Assembly (NCBI GenBank): GCA_944385415.1 | Contig: CALWXC010000019.1 | Coordinates: forward strand, 1-48,992 | Reading direction: 5' to 3' | Length of the DNA: 48,992 nucleotides | Source: an uncultured Oscillospiraceae bacterium | GTDB taxonomy: Bacteria > Bacillota > Clostridia > Oscillospirales > Oscillospiraceae | Shown: in pieces, positions 23,268-31,058 of the stretch | Layout: the number at the start of each line of letters is the position of its first letter | Position numbering within the stretch: position 1 is the first letter of the stretch | Notes under the pieces: model-generated | What the model was told of the DNA's origin: nothing | Seen by the model: only the letters and a program-made list of their open reading frames with translations | Database searches by the model: none | Program-made: the position numbers and the translations under genes

Positions 23268-23786
23268 ATGAACGAAACCATTAAAACCATCCTCAGCCGC
23301 CGCAGCTGCCGCAACTTTATGGGCCGTCAGCTGGAAGACGAAATCCTCAACCCCATTCTGGAGGCCGGAACCTGGGCCGCCAGCGGCATGGGCAAGCAGT
23401 CGGCACGGATGGTGGTCATTCAGGATGCAAAGCTGCGGGAGACGTTCCGCCGGATGAACGCGGCGGTCCAGGGCCGGGATGGCGACCCCTTCTACGGTGC
23501 GCCCACCATTGTGCTGGTCCTGGCTGATTCCACGGTACATACCTGGGTGGAGGACGGCAGTCTCGTCATCGGCAATCTGATGCTGGCCGCTGAATCCCTG
23601 GGCGTGGGCTCCTGCTGGATTCACCGGGCAAGAGAGATGTTCGACAGCGACGAGGGCAAGGCCATGCTGAAAGAATGGGGCATTCCTGAGACGTACCGCG
23701 GCGTGGGCCACTGTGCGCTGGGCTATGCCGCCGCACCGGCTCCGGCCTATAAGCCCCGCCGGGAGGACGCCATTCTTCGTCTGTAA
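23268..23786 (+). CDS. Nitroreductase-family FMN oxidoreductase
   Basis: 172 residues, short single-domain form. N-terminal R-R-S-C-R-N-F (FMN phosphate contact) and W-A-A-S-G-M-G-K-Q, mid region G-N-L-M-L-A-A-E-S-L-G-V-G-S-C-W-I, end G-Y. Uses NAD(P)H to reduce nitro or quinone-like compounds; physiological substrate unknown. AAGGAGG precedes the ATG, 13 bases after birA, so the two are probably cotranscribed. Confidence 0.92.
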   Translation: MNETIKTILSRRSCRNFMGRQLEDEILNPILEAGTWAASGMGKQSARMVVIQDAKLRETFRRMNAAVQGRDGDPFYGAPTIVLVLADSTVHTWVEDGSLVIGNLMLAAESLGVGSCWIHRAREMFDSDEGKAMLKEWGIPETYRGVGHCALGYAAAPAPAYKPRREDAILRL

Positions 23787-23792
23787 AAATAC

Positions 23793-23821
23793 TTGCTATC
23801 CGGCAGAAAAAGGGGTATACT
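23793..23821 (+). promoter_or_regulatory. Promoter of the 56-residue membrane protein gene
   Basis: TTGCTA (23793-23798), 17 bases, TATACT (23816-23821). Confidence 0.6.
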
Positions 23822-23858
23822 GATACCATTACCACCGACAACGTAAGGAGGCGGACTT

Positions 23859-24029
23859 GTGAAACTTGCAAGATTTGTTTTGAAGATCGTGGGTGCCAGC
23901 CTGGCTATGGCCGGCGGCGTGTGCCTGCTCATCGGCTACTGGGATAAGATCACTGATCCCCACCGTTTTACCCTGTGCAGAAGACGTCCTTCGGAGTACG
24001 ATGACTACGCCGATGTGGATGAATATTGA
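23859..24029 (+). CDS. Small single-span membrane protein, GTG start
   Basis: 56 residues from a GTG start with AAGGAGG seven bases upstream, its own promoter and a strong terminator, which together support a real gene. One hydrophobic segment (about 7-27, V-L-K-I-V-G-A-S-L-A-M-A-G-G-V-C-L-L-I-G-Y), a basic patch (R41-R43) and an acidic, Tyr/Asp-rich tail (Y-D-D-Y-A-D-V-D-E-Y). I do not recognise the family. Confidence 0.7.
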   Translation: MKLARFVLKIVGASLAMAGGVCLLIGYWDKITDPHRFTLCRRRPSEYDDYADVDEY

Positions 24030-24040
24030 GTGATCGTAAA

Positions 24041-24080
24041 AGAGCACGCTGCAACGGAGCTTGCAGCGTGCTCTTTTTTT
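24041..24080 (+). terminator. Strong intrinsic terminator
   Basis: AGAGCACGCTGCAA pairs with TTGCAGCGTGCTCT around a 6-base loop, followed by a run of seven T. Confidence 0.93.
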
Positions 24081-24092
24081 ATAGGACCCCTA

Positions 24093-24155
24093 TTGACAGA
24101 AAAGTGTACTATGGATATAATACACTTAGAAAGTGTACTACACGTATAATACAGT
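24093..24155 (+). promoter_or_regulatory. Promoter with two GntR/YtrA-type operators
   Basis: TTGACA (24093-24098), 17 bases, TATAAT (24116-24121). Two copies of the same inverted site follow each other: GTGTACTA-x4-TATAATACAC (24104-24125), covering spacer and -10 box, and GTGTACTACACGTATAATAC (24133-24152), just downstream. This is the layout of a self-regulated YtrA-type repressor gene. Confidence 0.85.
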
Positions 24156-24169
24156 GAAAGGAGGCAGCC

Positions 24170-24556
24170 ATGGTAGAGTTTGCGACGCTGCGGTTGGAGG
24201 ACGGCGTCCCCATTTATTTACAGATCATCCGCCATGTCAAGGCCGGAATTGCCGCCGGAACGGTGGTGGACGGCGAGGAGCTGCCCTCCCGGCGGGCGCT
24301 GTCGGCGCTGCTGGGCGTCAATCCCAACACCATTCAGAAGGCGTTCCGGCTTCTGGAGGAGGAGGGGTGGCTCCAGTCCCATACGGGGGCAAAAAGCCTC
24401 ATTTCCGCCACGGCGAAACAGGTGGAAACGCTGCGGAAGAATCTGCCGGACTACCAGGCACGGGCCTTTGTCCGGTCCATGAAAGCCTTGGGCGCCACCT
24501 GTGCGGATACCGTCGCCCTGGTGGAGACGCTCTGGAAGGAGGAAGAATCGGAATGA
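24170..24556 (+). CDS. GntR-family (YtrA-type) transcriptional regulator
   Basis: 128 residues. Winged helix of the GntR family (P-I-Y-L-Q-I-I-R-H-V-K-A-G-I, L-P-S-R-R-A-L-S, and the recognition helix V-N-P-N-T-I-Q-K-A-F-R-L-L-E) with a short C-terminal helix pair, typical of YtrA proteins that control ABC transporter operons. AAAGGAGG upstream. Its stop overlaps the ATG of the next gene. It should bind the two operators at 24102-24155 and respond to cell-envelope stress or a peptide-like ligand (by analogy). Confidence 0.94.
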   Translation: MVEFATLRLEDGVPIYLQIIRHVKAGIAAGTVVDGEELPSRRALSALLGVNPNTIQKAFRLLEEEGWLQSHTGAKSLISATAKQVETLRKNLPDYQARAFVRSMKALGATCADTVALVETLWKEEESE

Positions 24557-25284
24557 AACGTCAGTTTTCCCTATTGATGCTGGTCAGCCGTAGTCAGTTG
24601 TACCAGACCATTCTGATTTTAGCGGCCATGGCCGTGGTGCAGTTGGGTCTGGCCCTGTGGAGAATTCAGCATCCGGATATCAATATGGGCATTGCCGTGG
24701 AAAATGTGCTGGATTGGTGGCCCTTCCGCTGGACGGCAGCGCTGGCCATGGCGGGCCTGTTTGTGTGCTTCGGAGCCATGGGCCGCCGGGGCGGCCGGGT
24801 GGATTACACCTGGTACCGGCTGCCGGTGTCTCAAACAGCCCGGGTTCTTTGGCCCCTGTTGGGCGGTGTGCTGCTGTTCCTCTTGGTGTGGGCGGTTCAG
24901 CTGGTGGTGGCCGTGGGCGTGGTGTTCCTTTACGGTCAACTCCAACCGGAGCGATACCACCAGCAGACGTTGTTTCTGGCTGCCTACCGCAGCAGCTATT
25001 TCCATGGCCTGCTGCCGTTGGCCGACGGCTGGCGGTGGGTGGCGACAAGTTTCCGCTATGTGGGCCTGGGTTTGTATGGCGGCGTTGCCATGATTCGCAG
25101 CTTCCGGGGCAAACGGACCATTCATCCCTTTGTGTCCCTCATTGCCATGAACCTGATCACCAGCGGATTGGGCAGCTATGAATGGAATATGATTGTGCTG
25201 GGTGTTCTGTGGTTTATGCTCTGCATCGCCATTACACAGCTGCCTGGACGGACGGAGCCGGAAGAAGAGGAGGAAACGCCATGA
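24553..25284 (+). CDS. Membrane protein of the YtrA-controlled ABC operon
   Basis: 243 residues from the ATG at 24553 overlapping the regulator's stop (ATGA). About six membrane segments and an acidic end (E-P-E-E-E-E-E-T-P). No close family recognised, but position and topology suit an ABC permease subunit. It overlaps the next membrane gene by four bases. Not similar by eye to its neighbour at 25281. Confidence 0.75.
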   Translation: MKRQFSLLMLVSRSQLYQTILILAAMAVVQLGLALWRIQHPDINMGIAVENVLDWWPFRWTAALAMAGLFVCFGAMGRRGGRVDYTWYRLPVSQTARVLWPLLGGVLLFLLVWAVQLVVAVGVVFLYGQLQPERYHQQTLFLAAYRSSYFHGLLPLADGWRWVATSFRYVGLGLYGGVAMIRSFRGKRTIHPFVSLIAMNLITSGLGSYEWNMIVLGVLWFMLCIAITQLPGRTEPEEEEETP

Positions 25285-25790
25285 AACGACGCCATGTGTG
25301 GATGGCCCGCTATCTGCCGCCGGGGGTGGACCCGTCCAAATCCGAGATGGGACTGCTGACGGGCCTGATTTCCGCCCTGCTGTTCCATCTGCAATTCATC
25401 CTGCGGTATCTGTCGGCCCGCAATGACCTGTACACCTACTACCACGGCAGCAATATCAAGCAGCTCAACGGCTCCATGATGCCGCCGTTCTGGGAAGTCT
25501 TGGGGACGAGCCTGTACGGCTGCTTTGTGGCGGCCCTGGCCATGGTGGTAGTTGCCATTCAGCTGTATTCCAGCTACTACCAGGGCAGCAAGAGCATTTA
25601 CACCATGCGCCGCCTGCCGGACCGCTGGGAGCGGTGGCGGCGGGTGCTGACCATACCGGCCCTGGCGGCTGCGGGCTATCTGCTGTTGGCCTTTGTGCTG
25701 CGGTGCCTGGATTTCACCATTTACATGCTGTGTACGCCGGAACCGTGTCTGCATCCCTATTCCTGGCTGGAACTGCTGAACCTGATGTAA
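25281..25790 (+). CDS. Membrane protein of the YtrA-controlled ABC operon
   Basis: 169 residues, ATG at 25281 overlapping the preceding stop, AGAGGAGG upstream. About three membrane segments (24-44, 73-93, 122-146) and a mid-protein motif Q-L-Y-S-S-Y-Y-Q-G-S-K-S-I-Y-T-M-R-R-L-P, like the S-K-S-x-Y-T-M-R-R-L-P pattern seen in clostridial ABC-2-type subunits. Probably the second permease subunit. Followed at 13 bases by the ATPase gene. Confidence 0.78.
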   Translation: MKRRHVWMARYLPPGVDPSKSEMGLLTGLISALLFHLQFILRYLSARNDLYTYYHGSNIKQLNGSMMPPFWEVLGTSLYGCFVAALAMVVVAIQLYSSYYQGSKSIYTMRRLPDRWERWRRVLTIPALAAAGYLLLAFVLRCLDFTIYMLCTPEPCLHPYSWLELLNLM

Positions 25791-25802
25791 GGAGGGTGTC
25801 TC

Positions 25803-26540
25803 ATGCTGCAACTGAAAGAAGTCAAAAAGGTCTACGGACGGAGCAAACAGGCGCTGAACGGCGTAGACCTGACCATTGGGCCCGGTGAGATCGTGGGCCT
25901 GTTCGGTGAGAACGGCGCCGGTAAGACCACGCTGATGAAGTGTATTCTGGGCTTTCTGTCCTATCAGGGAGACATCACCCTGGACGGGGAACCCATTACC
26001 ACGCGAAATATTGAGCGGCTCAGCTTTGCCACCTGTGAACACTCCTTTTTCCCCAATCTGACGGCCCAGGGCCACGGGGAATTTTACCGGGAACATTTCT
26101 CTAAGTTCCGGGAAAAGCGGTTTAGGGCCCTGCTGGAGTTCTTCGAGCTGCCGCAAAATAAGCCCATCCGCAGCTTCTCCACGGGCCAGAAAAACCAGTT
26201 CGAGGTCATTCTGGCCTTGAGCCAGGGGGCCGACTATATCCTCATGGATGAACCCTTTGCCGGGAACGACGTGTTCAACCGGGAGGATTTTTATAAGGTG
26301 CTCCTGGGCATCCTGGAGCCCACGGAAACGGTGCTCCTGTCGACCCATCTGCTGGAAGAGGTCAGCGGCTTTATCAGCCGGGCGGTACTGCTGAGAAATG
26401 GCAGTGTGCTGGCCGACGCCACCACGCTGGAACTGGACGAACAGGGTAAGAATGTTCTGGATTTCGTGAAAGAGACGTACCACTACCGGGCCGACCGGGT
26501 CAGCAAGGCCCTGTCGGAGCTGACGGGAGAGGAGGATTGA
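25803..26540 (+). CDS. ABC transporter ATP-binding protein
   Basis: 245 residues. Walker A GENGAGKTT (35-43), signature F-S-T-G-Q (125-129; usually LSGGQ), Walker B Y-I-L-M-D-E-P (145-151) and the switch His in L-L-S-T-H-L-L. GGAGG before the ATG. It should energise the two membrane proteins encoded just upstream. Export of a peptide, lipid or antibiotic is usual for YtrA-linked systems, but the cargo is unknown. Confidence 0.95.
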   Translation: MLQLKEVKKVYGRSKQALNGVDLTIGPGEIVGLFGENGAGKTTLMKCILGFLSYQGDITLDGEPITTRNIERLSFATCEHSFFPNLTAQGHGEFYREHFSKFREKRFRALLEFFELPQNKPIRSFSTGQKNQFEVILALSQGADYILMDEPFAGNDVFNREDFYKVLLGILEPTETVLLSTHLLEEVSGFISRAVLLRNGSVLADATTLELDEQGKNVLDFVKETYHYRADRVSKALSELTGEED

Positions 26541-26542
26541 CC

Positions 26543-27928
26543 ATGCGCAGAAGTCTCATTCTGCTGCTGGCCCTGGCGGTGCTCAGCGTGGGCATTCTGG
26601 CGGCGGCGGTACCCTATGTCAATCGGAACGCGGAGACCGTCACCTATACGGAACAGCGGCTCTACGGCGACCCGGCGGCAGGGGAGGGGCTGCAAATCGA
26701 ATCCCTTCTGCACAGCAACGGCAAACTCCACTGGCGGAATACCATTACCTTGGGGGAAACGGTGGAAACAGACTCGGACTTCCACTTTACTGCTCAATAT
26801 GAAGAACAGTGGGAACGCAGCCGCGACACCATCAGCCTGTACTGCCAAAGCAATATGGGTATGAGCAGTACCGCGCCGATTGACTTTAGGGAAAAGCCGA
26901 ATACGGCCTGGCTGGCCGAGGTGCTGACAGCGGCGGCAGAGCAGACGCCCAACGGTGCGGAGGACTATACCGTTACGGTGCCGTTGGCTCCGTATATGGA
27001 GTATTACGAGATTGCTGGAGATTCCACCCTCCCGGTTGGCCATACTATGGATGGTCCGCAGCTCTGGCCGACGGCCACGGAATTTTTCCATGTACCGGTC
27101 CGTGAGGGGGATGTGGCGGAAATCACCATCAGTAAGGATGACCAGGGCGATGTCTACAGTCTGAGCTATCTCCTGCCCAATGTGGACAATATCTACAGCA
27201 ATGGGATTCAGGGTCCCGATGGCTGCTGGTATCTGCTGTTTACGGCCCGGGATAATGACGGAAATCCCATTGAGGGAACAGCTCCCCAGGGCATTTATCG
27301 AGTTCCGGTACAGAAGCTGGATGAGGAAGATGACATTCTGTATCAGGTGGTAGAGAGTGAGGTGGAGCTGGTCTATGCCACAGAGGACGGCAGCGCCCTC
27401 TATGGGATGGAAGACGACACCCGGCTGCTGCTGACAGCCGACACGGAGGACGGCAGCACCGCGATTCTCTTTGACTGGGCCACCATGGAGCAGATTCAGA
27501 CATTCCCCATCGGCGGCCATTATATCGGCAACGAGGGCGGATGGTATCAGTCCCAGGTAGAAAACGACCATGTGGTTACTGTGTCCACCCTGCACTCGGA
27601 AGAAGAGGAAAACGATGCCCAGTGGATTACCGTCTGGGCGTTGGGGGAAGACGGCCTTTATCATCAGGTCGTCGACTGCGACACTACCGCCGGTATGGAG
27701 GAAAACCCCATTTTTACCAGCAGCTTTTTCGATGGGGAACGGTTTCTGCGGGTAGGCTATGCAGACCGGTATGGGGACAACAACCTCCATGTACAGATCT
27801 GTGACGGCCAGGGGCTCCAGTATGCGGCTCTGCTGACGTGCAACCTGACAGAGCCGGAGGACAGCGGCTTTTTCATCCAGACGGAAAACGACCGCCCGAC
27901 ACCGGGACTGGCCAGTGACCAAAAATAA
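26543..27928 (+). CDS. Secreted or membrane-anchored protein of the ABC operon
   Basis: 461 residues from the ATG at 26543 (GAGGAGG upstream), immediately after the ATPase. N-terminal signal or anchor (R-R-S-L-I-L-L-L-A-L-A-V-L-S-V-G-I-L-A-A-A). The remainder is acidic and beta-rich with repeats of the form D-x-E-D-G-S-x-x-x-L, suggesting a beta-propeller-like domain. No lipobox Cys. I do not recognise a family. As last gene of the operon it may act as an extracellular partner of the transporter. Confidence 0.75.
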   Translation: MRRSLILLLALAVLSVGILAAAVPYVNRNAETVTYTEQRLYGDPAAGEGLQIESLLHSNGKLHWRNTITLGETVETDSDFHFTAQYEEQWERSRDTISLYCQSNMGMSSTAPIDFREKPNTAWLAEVLTAAAEQTPNGAEDYTVTVPLAPYMEYYEIAGDSTLPVGHTMDGPQLWPTATEFFHVPVREGDVAEITISKDDQGDVYSLSYLLPNVDNIYSNGIQGPDGCWYLLFTARDNDGNPIEGTAPQGIYRVPVQKLDEEDDILYQVVESEVELVYATEDGSALYGMEDDTRLLLTADTEDGSTAILFDWATMEQIQTFPIGGHYIGNEGGWYQSQVENDHVVTVSTLHSEEEENDAQWITVWALGEDGLYHQVVDCDTTAGMEENPIFTSSFFDGERFLRVGYADRYGDNNLHVQICDGQGLQYAALLTCNLTEPEDSGFFIQTENDRPTPGLASDQK

Positions 27929-27936
27929 AGACAGAT

Positions 27937-27986
27937 AAAAAACCACCAGGTTTTCCGTTTTTTACGGAAAACCTGGTGGTTTTTTA
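27937..27986. terminator. Bidirectional terminator between ABC operon and rqcP
   Basis: 22-base perfect arms (27937-27958, 27965-27986) with six A on one side and six T on the other. It overlaps the stop of rqcP and should end both convergent transcripts. Confidence 0.93.
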
Positions 27987-28229
27987 CTCAGTCAGCTCCC
28001 GGTACATGGCGGCGGCGTCATCCTTGCGGACGGCCTCGGCCACGGCCAGAACTTCAATTTTTACGGTCTTGGCGCCAAAACGAATTTCCAGCACATCACC
28101 CACCTTGACATCATAGGAGGCTTTGGCCGGACGGCCGTTGACGGTGATCCGCTCGTTGTCACAGGCCTCATTGGCCACGGTGCGCCGCTTAATGAGCCGC
28201 GACACCTTCAAATATTTATCCAGCCGCAT
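27984..28229 (-). CDS. rqcP: S4-domain RNA-binding protein RqcP (YabO)
   Basis: 81 residues. One S4 domain (M-R-L-D-K-Y-L-K-V-S-R-L-I-K-R-R-T-V-A-N-E, then V-N-G-R-P-A-K-A-S-Y-x-V-K-x-G-D). In Bacillus subtilis YabO/RqcP helps RqcH add alanine tails to stalled peptides on 50S subunits. The neighbours mazG and a YabM-like flippase keep the Bacillus yabM-yabN-yabO order, with hup inserted. Its ATG starts one base after the hup stop. Confidence 0.92.
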   Translation of the reverse strand: MRLDKYLKVSRLIKRRTVANEACDNERITVNGRPAKASYDVKVGDVLEIRFGAKTVKIEVLAVAEAVRKDDAAAMYRELTE

Positions 28230-28230
28230 C

Positions 28231-28506
28231 TTACTTGTTGACCTGATCTTTCAGGGCTTTGCCGGGCTTGAAGGCGGGCACGGTGGAGGCGGGAATCTCA
28301 AAGGCTTCCTTGGTCCGGGGGTTGCGGCCGGTGCGGGCCTCCCGGCGGCGGGTCTCAAAGGTACCGAAGCCCACCAGCTGCACCTTGTCGCCGGCAACCA
28401 TGGTCTCGGTGATGGCGTCCAGGGTGGCGTTGACGGCCTTCTCAGCGTCCTTCTTGGCAATACCGGCCTTCTCGGCCACAGCAGCGATCAATTCAGTCTT
28501 ATTCAT
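28231..28506 (-). CDS. hup: HU family DNA-binding protein
   Basis: 91 residues, complete HU: N-K-T-E-L-I-A-A-V-A-E-K at the start, G-F-G-T-F-E-T-R-R-R-E-A-R-T-G-R-N-P-R-T as the DNA-grasping arm, and F-K-P-G-K-A-L-K at the end. Abundant nucleoid protein that bends DNA. AGAGGT precedes the ATG. Lies between mazG and rqcP. Confidence 0.97.
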   Translation of the reverse strand: MNKTELIAAVAEKAGIAKKDAEKAVNATLDAITETMVAGDKVQLVGFGTFETRRREARTGRNPRTKEAFEIPASTVPAFKPGKALKDQVNK

Positions 28507-28546
28507 AGCGTGTTTGACCTCTTTCTTTGGTGTTGAAATGGTGTGA

Positions 28547-29326
28547 TCAGGGTTTACTGTCGTTCCACAGGGACAGAAGCTGCTCCTTGGAAAGCGTATC
28601 CAGCGATGTGCTGCCGGCCCGCTGCTCCATGGCGGCAAACCGGCGGGTGAATTTCTCACAGGCTGCATGGAGTACCGTCTCCGGGTCCAGACCCAGCGTG
28701 TAGCAGACACCCACGGCGGCAAAGAGGGTGTCACCCAGCTCCTCGGCCACATCGGACCCGTCCACCATGGCCTGCCCCAGCTCGACGGTTTCCTCCGCCA
28801 GCTTATCGATGGCCTGGAACCCATTGTCCCAGGCAAAGCCCGCCTTGGAAGCCTTTTTCATCAGCTTTTCCGCCCGCCAGTTGGCGGGGAGATTCTTGGG
28901 TACCGCTTCCAGAGTGTCGGTGAAGGTCTTCTGGTCCTTTTCCACCCGCTTGATGGCGTCCCAGTTGTTGAGCACCTCGCCGGTGCTACCCACCACCGTG
29001 GAGCCAAAGACGTGGGGATGGCGCAGAATCAGCTTTTTGCAGATGCCGTCGTAGACGTCCTCCAGAGTAAACCGCCCGGCGTCCTGCTCCATGTCACCAT
29101 GGAATACCACCTGGGTCAGCACATCGCCCAGTTCCTCGCACAGGTGAACCGGGTCGTCCTGGTCGATGGCTTCCAGCACCTCATACGTCTCCTCCAGAAA
29201 ATTCCGGGCAATGGATTGATGGGTCTGCTCCTGATCCCAGGGACAGCCGCCGGGGGAGCGAAGGAGGTGGACAATCTGAACAAGATCCTCATAGCCGTAG
29301 CGGTCTTTCTTTTGAAACTCTACCAT
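28547..29326 (-). CDS. mazG: Nucleoside triphosphate pyrophosphohydrolase MazG
   Basis: 259 residues with two MazG domains. First: S-P-G-G-C-P-W-D-Q-E-Q-T-H-Q-S and the metal-binding L-E-E-T-Y-E-V-L-E-A-I, then E-E-L-G-D-V-L. Second: L-A-E-E-T-V-E-L and E-E-L-G-D-T-L-F-A. Cleaves NTPs or non-standard nucleotides to NMP and pyrophosphate. The YabN homologue of Bacillus carries an extra methylase domain, which is absent here. Confidence 0.96.
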   Translation of the reverse strand: MVEFQKKDRYGYEDLVQIVHLLRSPGGCPWDQEQTHQSIARNFLEETYEVLEAIDQDDPVHLCEELGDVLTQVVFHGDMEQDAGRFTLEDVYDGICKKLILRHPHVFGSTVVGSTGEVLNNWDAIKRVEKDQKTFTDTLEAVPKNLPANWRAEKLMKKASKAGFAWDNGFQAIDKLAEETVELGQAMVDGSDVAEELGDTLFAAVGVCYTLGLDPETVLHAACEKFTRRFAAMEQRAGSTSLDTLSKEQLLSLWNDSKP

Positions 29327-29361
29327 AGTTTTTCCCCTTTTGCAACATTTCTTCCGTAAAG

Positions 29362-30966
29362 TCAGTTGATTTTTAACAATTTAGCAATTTTTTCACCCTT
29401 GGGCAGGAGCATGCAGTCCTCCTTGGTGATGATCCGCAGGGCCGCCACCAGCACCAGATACACACAGCCGGCGATGGCGATGGCGCCCAGGCAGGCGATG
29501 CTGTTGGAGGAAATCAAGCGGCTCAGAAGCCCATAGGCCGCCCAGGCGGCGGCGCCCATAATCAGGGACGCGATCAGGGGTTTCAGGAGCGTGCGGATAA
29601 TCCGGGGGCTGTGTTCCTTCTGCATCCGCTTCATGGCCAGCAGGTTCAGCGTGATAATGGTGAAGTAGCAGCAGAAGGTACCGATGGGGGCGCCGATGAT
29701 GTTGAGCTGGGGCATACCCACCAGCACAAAGTTGACAACCACTTTGACAATGCCGCCGATGAGCATATCGATCAGGGGCGTGGTTACATTGCCGTGGGCC
29801 TGCATCATGGCGTTGGTCAGCAGCACCAGACAGTTGAGAATGACGGCAGCGCCGAAAACCCGCAAAATGGGGTTGCCGGTGACCAGTTCCATTTCGCCGT
29901 AACCGGCCAGCATGGTGAGAATGGGGCCGGACAGCACCGCCAGACCCACGCCGCAGGGCAGGCCCAGCAGGGCCGTGATGCGGACGGCGGATTCCTCCAC
30001 CATCAGCGTGGACTTGTAATCCTTCACCGTCAGATAGCCCGTAATGGAGGGGATGATGGACACGGTGATGGGGACAATGAAGGCGGCGGGCAGATTGAAC
30101 ATGGTCTGACAGAAGTTGTAGATACCTTTGACCTCGTCGGCGTGGGCCTGGGTAAAGCCCACGGCTCCCAGCAGACGGCCCATGACGATTTTGGCGTCCA
30201 CCAGATTGATCAGCTGGAGACCTGCCGCGCCCAAGGTGATGGGAATGGCGATAGACAACAGCTGTTTGATGGTCACGCCCAGGGGCTTGACGGGACCGCC
30301 CTGGGTGTCCAGAAATGCGGCGGCCTTGCGGTACTTGATGCCCAGATAGATCATGGAGACGATGGTACCCACGGTGACGCCCAGAATGGCGCCGCCGGCG
30401 GCCAACACCACGTCGCCGGTACGGTTCATGACGAACCAGGCGGCACCCAGGCCGATGAAGAGTTTACACAGCGCCTCATAGACCTGGGAGATGGACGTGG
30501 GGGTCATATTGCTCTGGCCCTGGAAGAAGCCGCGGTAGGACGAGATGACGCAGACAAAGAGCACAGCCGGGGCCAGGGCGGCAATGGCGGCCCAGGAATT
30601 GGGCGATTCCATAAATTCGGCCAGCTGGCGGCACAGCAGCAGCATACCGCCGCTGCCGACAATGCCGATGGTCAGGAAGACGTACAGCGACGCCCGGTAA
30701 ATGCGCTTGATCTGGGCATGATGGCCCAAAGCCTGGCTTTCGGAGATCATCCGGGACATGGCCACCGGCAGGCCCGCCGTGGAGATGGTCAGCAGCACCG
30801 AATAGATGTCGTAGGCCGTGGTGAAATAGCCATAACCGGCATTGTCGATGATGCCCACCAGAGGAATTTTGTAGCAGGCGCCGATGATCTTAACGATGAA
30901 GGTGGCCAGAGCCAGAATGGCTGCGCCGTGGAGGAAGCTCTGCTTCTTCATGGGTTGTGGATTCAA
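29362..30966 (-). CDS. SpoVB/YabM-type polysaccharide flippase (MVF/MATE superfamily)
   Basis: 534 residues, about 14 membrane segments. Starts G-A-A-I-L-A-L-A-T-F-I-V-K-I-I-G-A-C-Y-K-I-P-L, characteristic of SpoVB/YtgP proteins, which flip lipid-linked peptidoglycan or polysaccharide precursors. The TTG at 30966 is chosen because AAAGGA lies about eleven bases upstream; the first ATG (30951) has no such site. Followed by mazG, hup and rqcP, so it matches Bacillus yabM by position. Whether it serves cortex synthesis or general wall synthesis is open. Confidence 0.9.
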   Translation of the reverse strand: MNPQPMKKQSFLHGAAILALATFIVKIIGACYKIPLVGIIDNAGYGYFTTAYDIYSVLLTISTAGLPVAMSRMISESQALGHHAQIKRIYRASLYVFLTIGIVGSGGMLLLCRQLAEFMESPNSWAAIAALAPAVLFVCVISSYRGFFQGQSNMTPTSISQVYEALCKLFIGLGAAWFVMNRTGDVVLAAGGAILGVTVGTIVSMIYLGIKYRKAAAFLDTQGGPVKPLGVTIKQLLSIAIPITLGAAGLQLINLVDAKIVMGRLLGAVGFTQAHADEVKGIYNFCQTMFNLPAAFIVPITVSIIPSITGYLTVKDYKSTLMVEESAVRITALLGLPCGVGLAVLSGPILTMLAGYGEMELVTGNPILRVFGAAVILNCLVLLTNAMMQAHGNVTTPLIDMLIGGIVKVVVNFVLVGMPQLNIIGAPIGTFCCYFTIITLNLLAMKRMQKEHSPRIIRTLLKPLIASLIMGAAAWAAYGLLSRLISSNSIACLGAIAIAGCVYLVLVAALRIITKEDCMLLPKGEKIAKLLKIN

Positions 30967-30990
30967 AATGCAATCAGTCCTTTACCAAAG

Positions 30991-31052
30991 GCAGCACCGC
31001 ATCACTTGCAATAGGTCCAGTCCGGACCACAGGCATCCGGATGCGGCGCTGC
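30991..31052. other. Structured gap between mtaD and the flippase gene
   Basis: GCAGCACCGCATC (30991-31003) pairs with GATGCGGCGCTGC (31040-31052), one mismatch. Inside are GGTCC-agtcc-GGACC (31014-31028) and the palindrome GCATCCGGATGC (31033-31044). No T run follows on the minus strand, so it is not a normal terminator. It might be an attenuator, a processing site or a structured leader. Confidence 0.55.
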
Positions 31053-31058
31053 TCAAAT

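Noticed and set aside
30991..31052. T-box or tRNA-like element
   Set aside because: No T-box sequence (AGGGUGGNACCGCG), no tRNA arms or GTTCRA loop; kept only as a structured gap.
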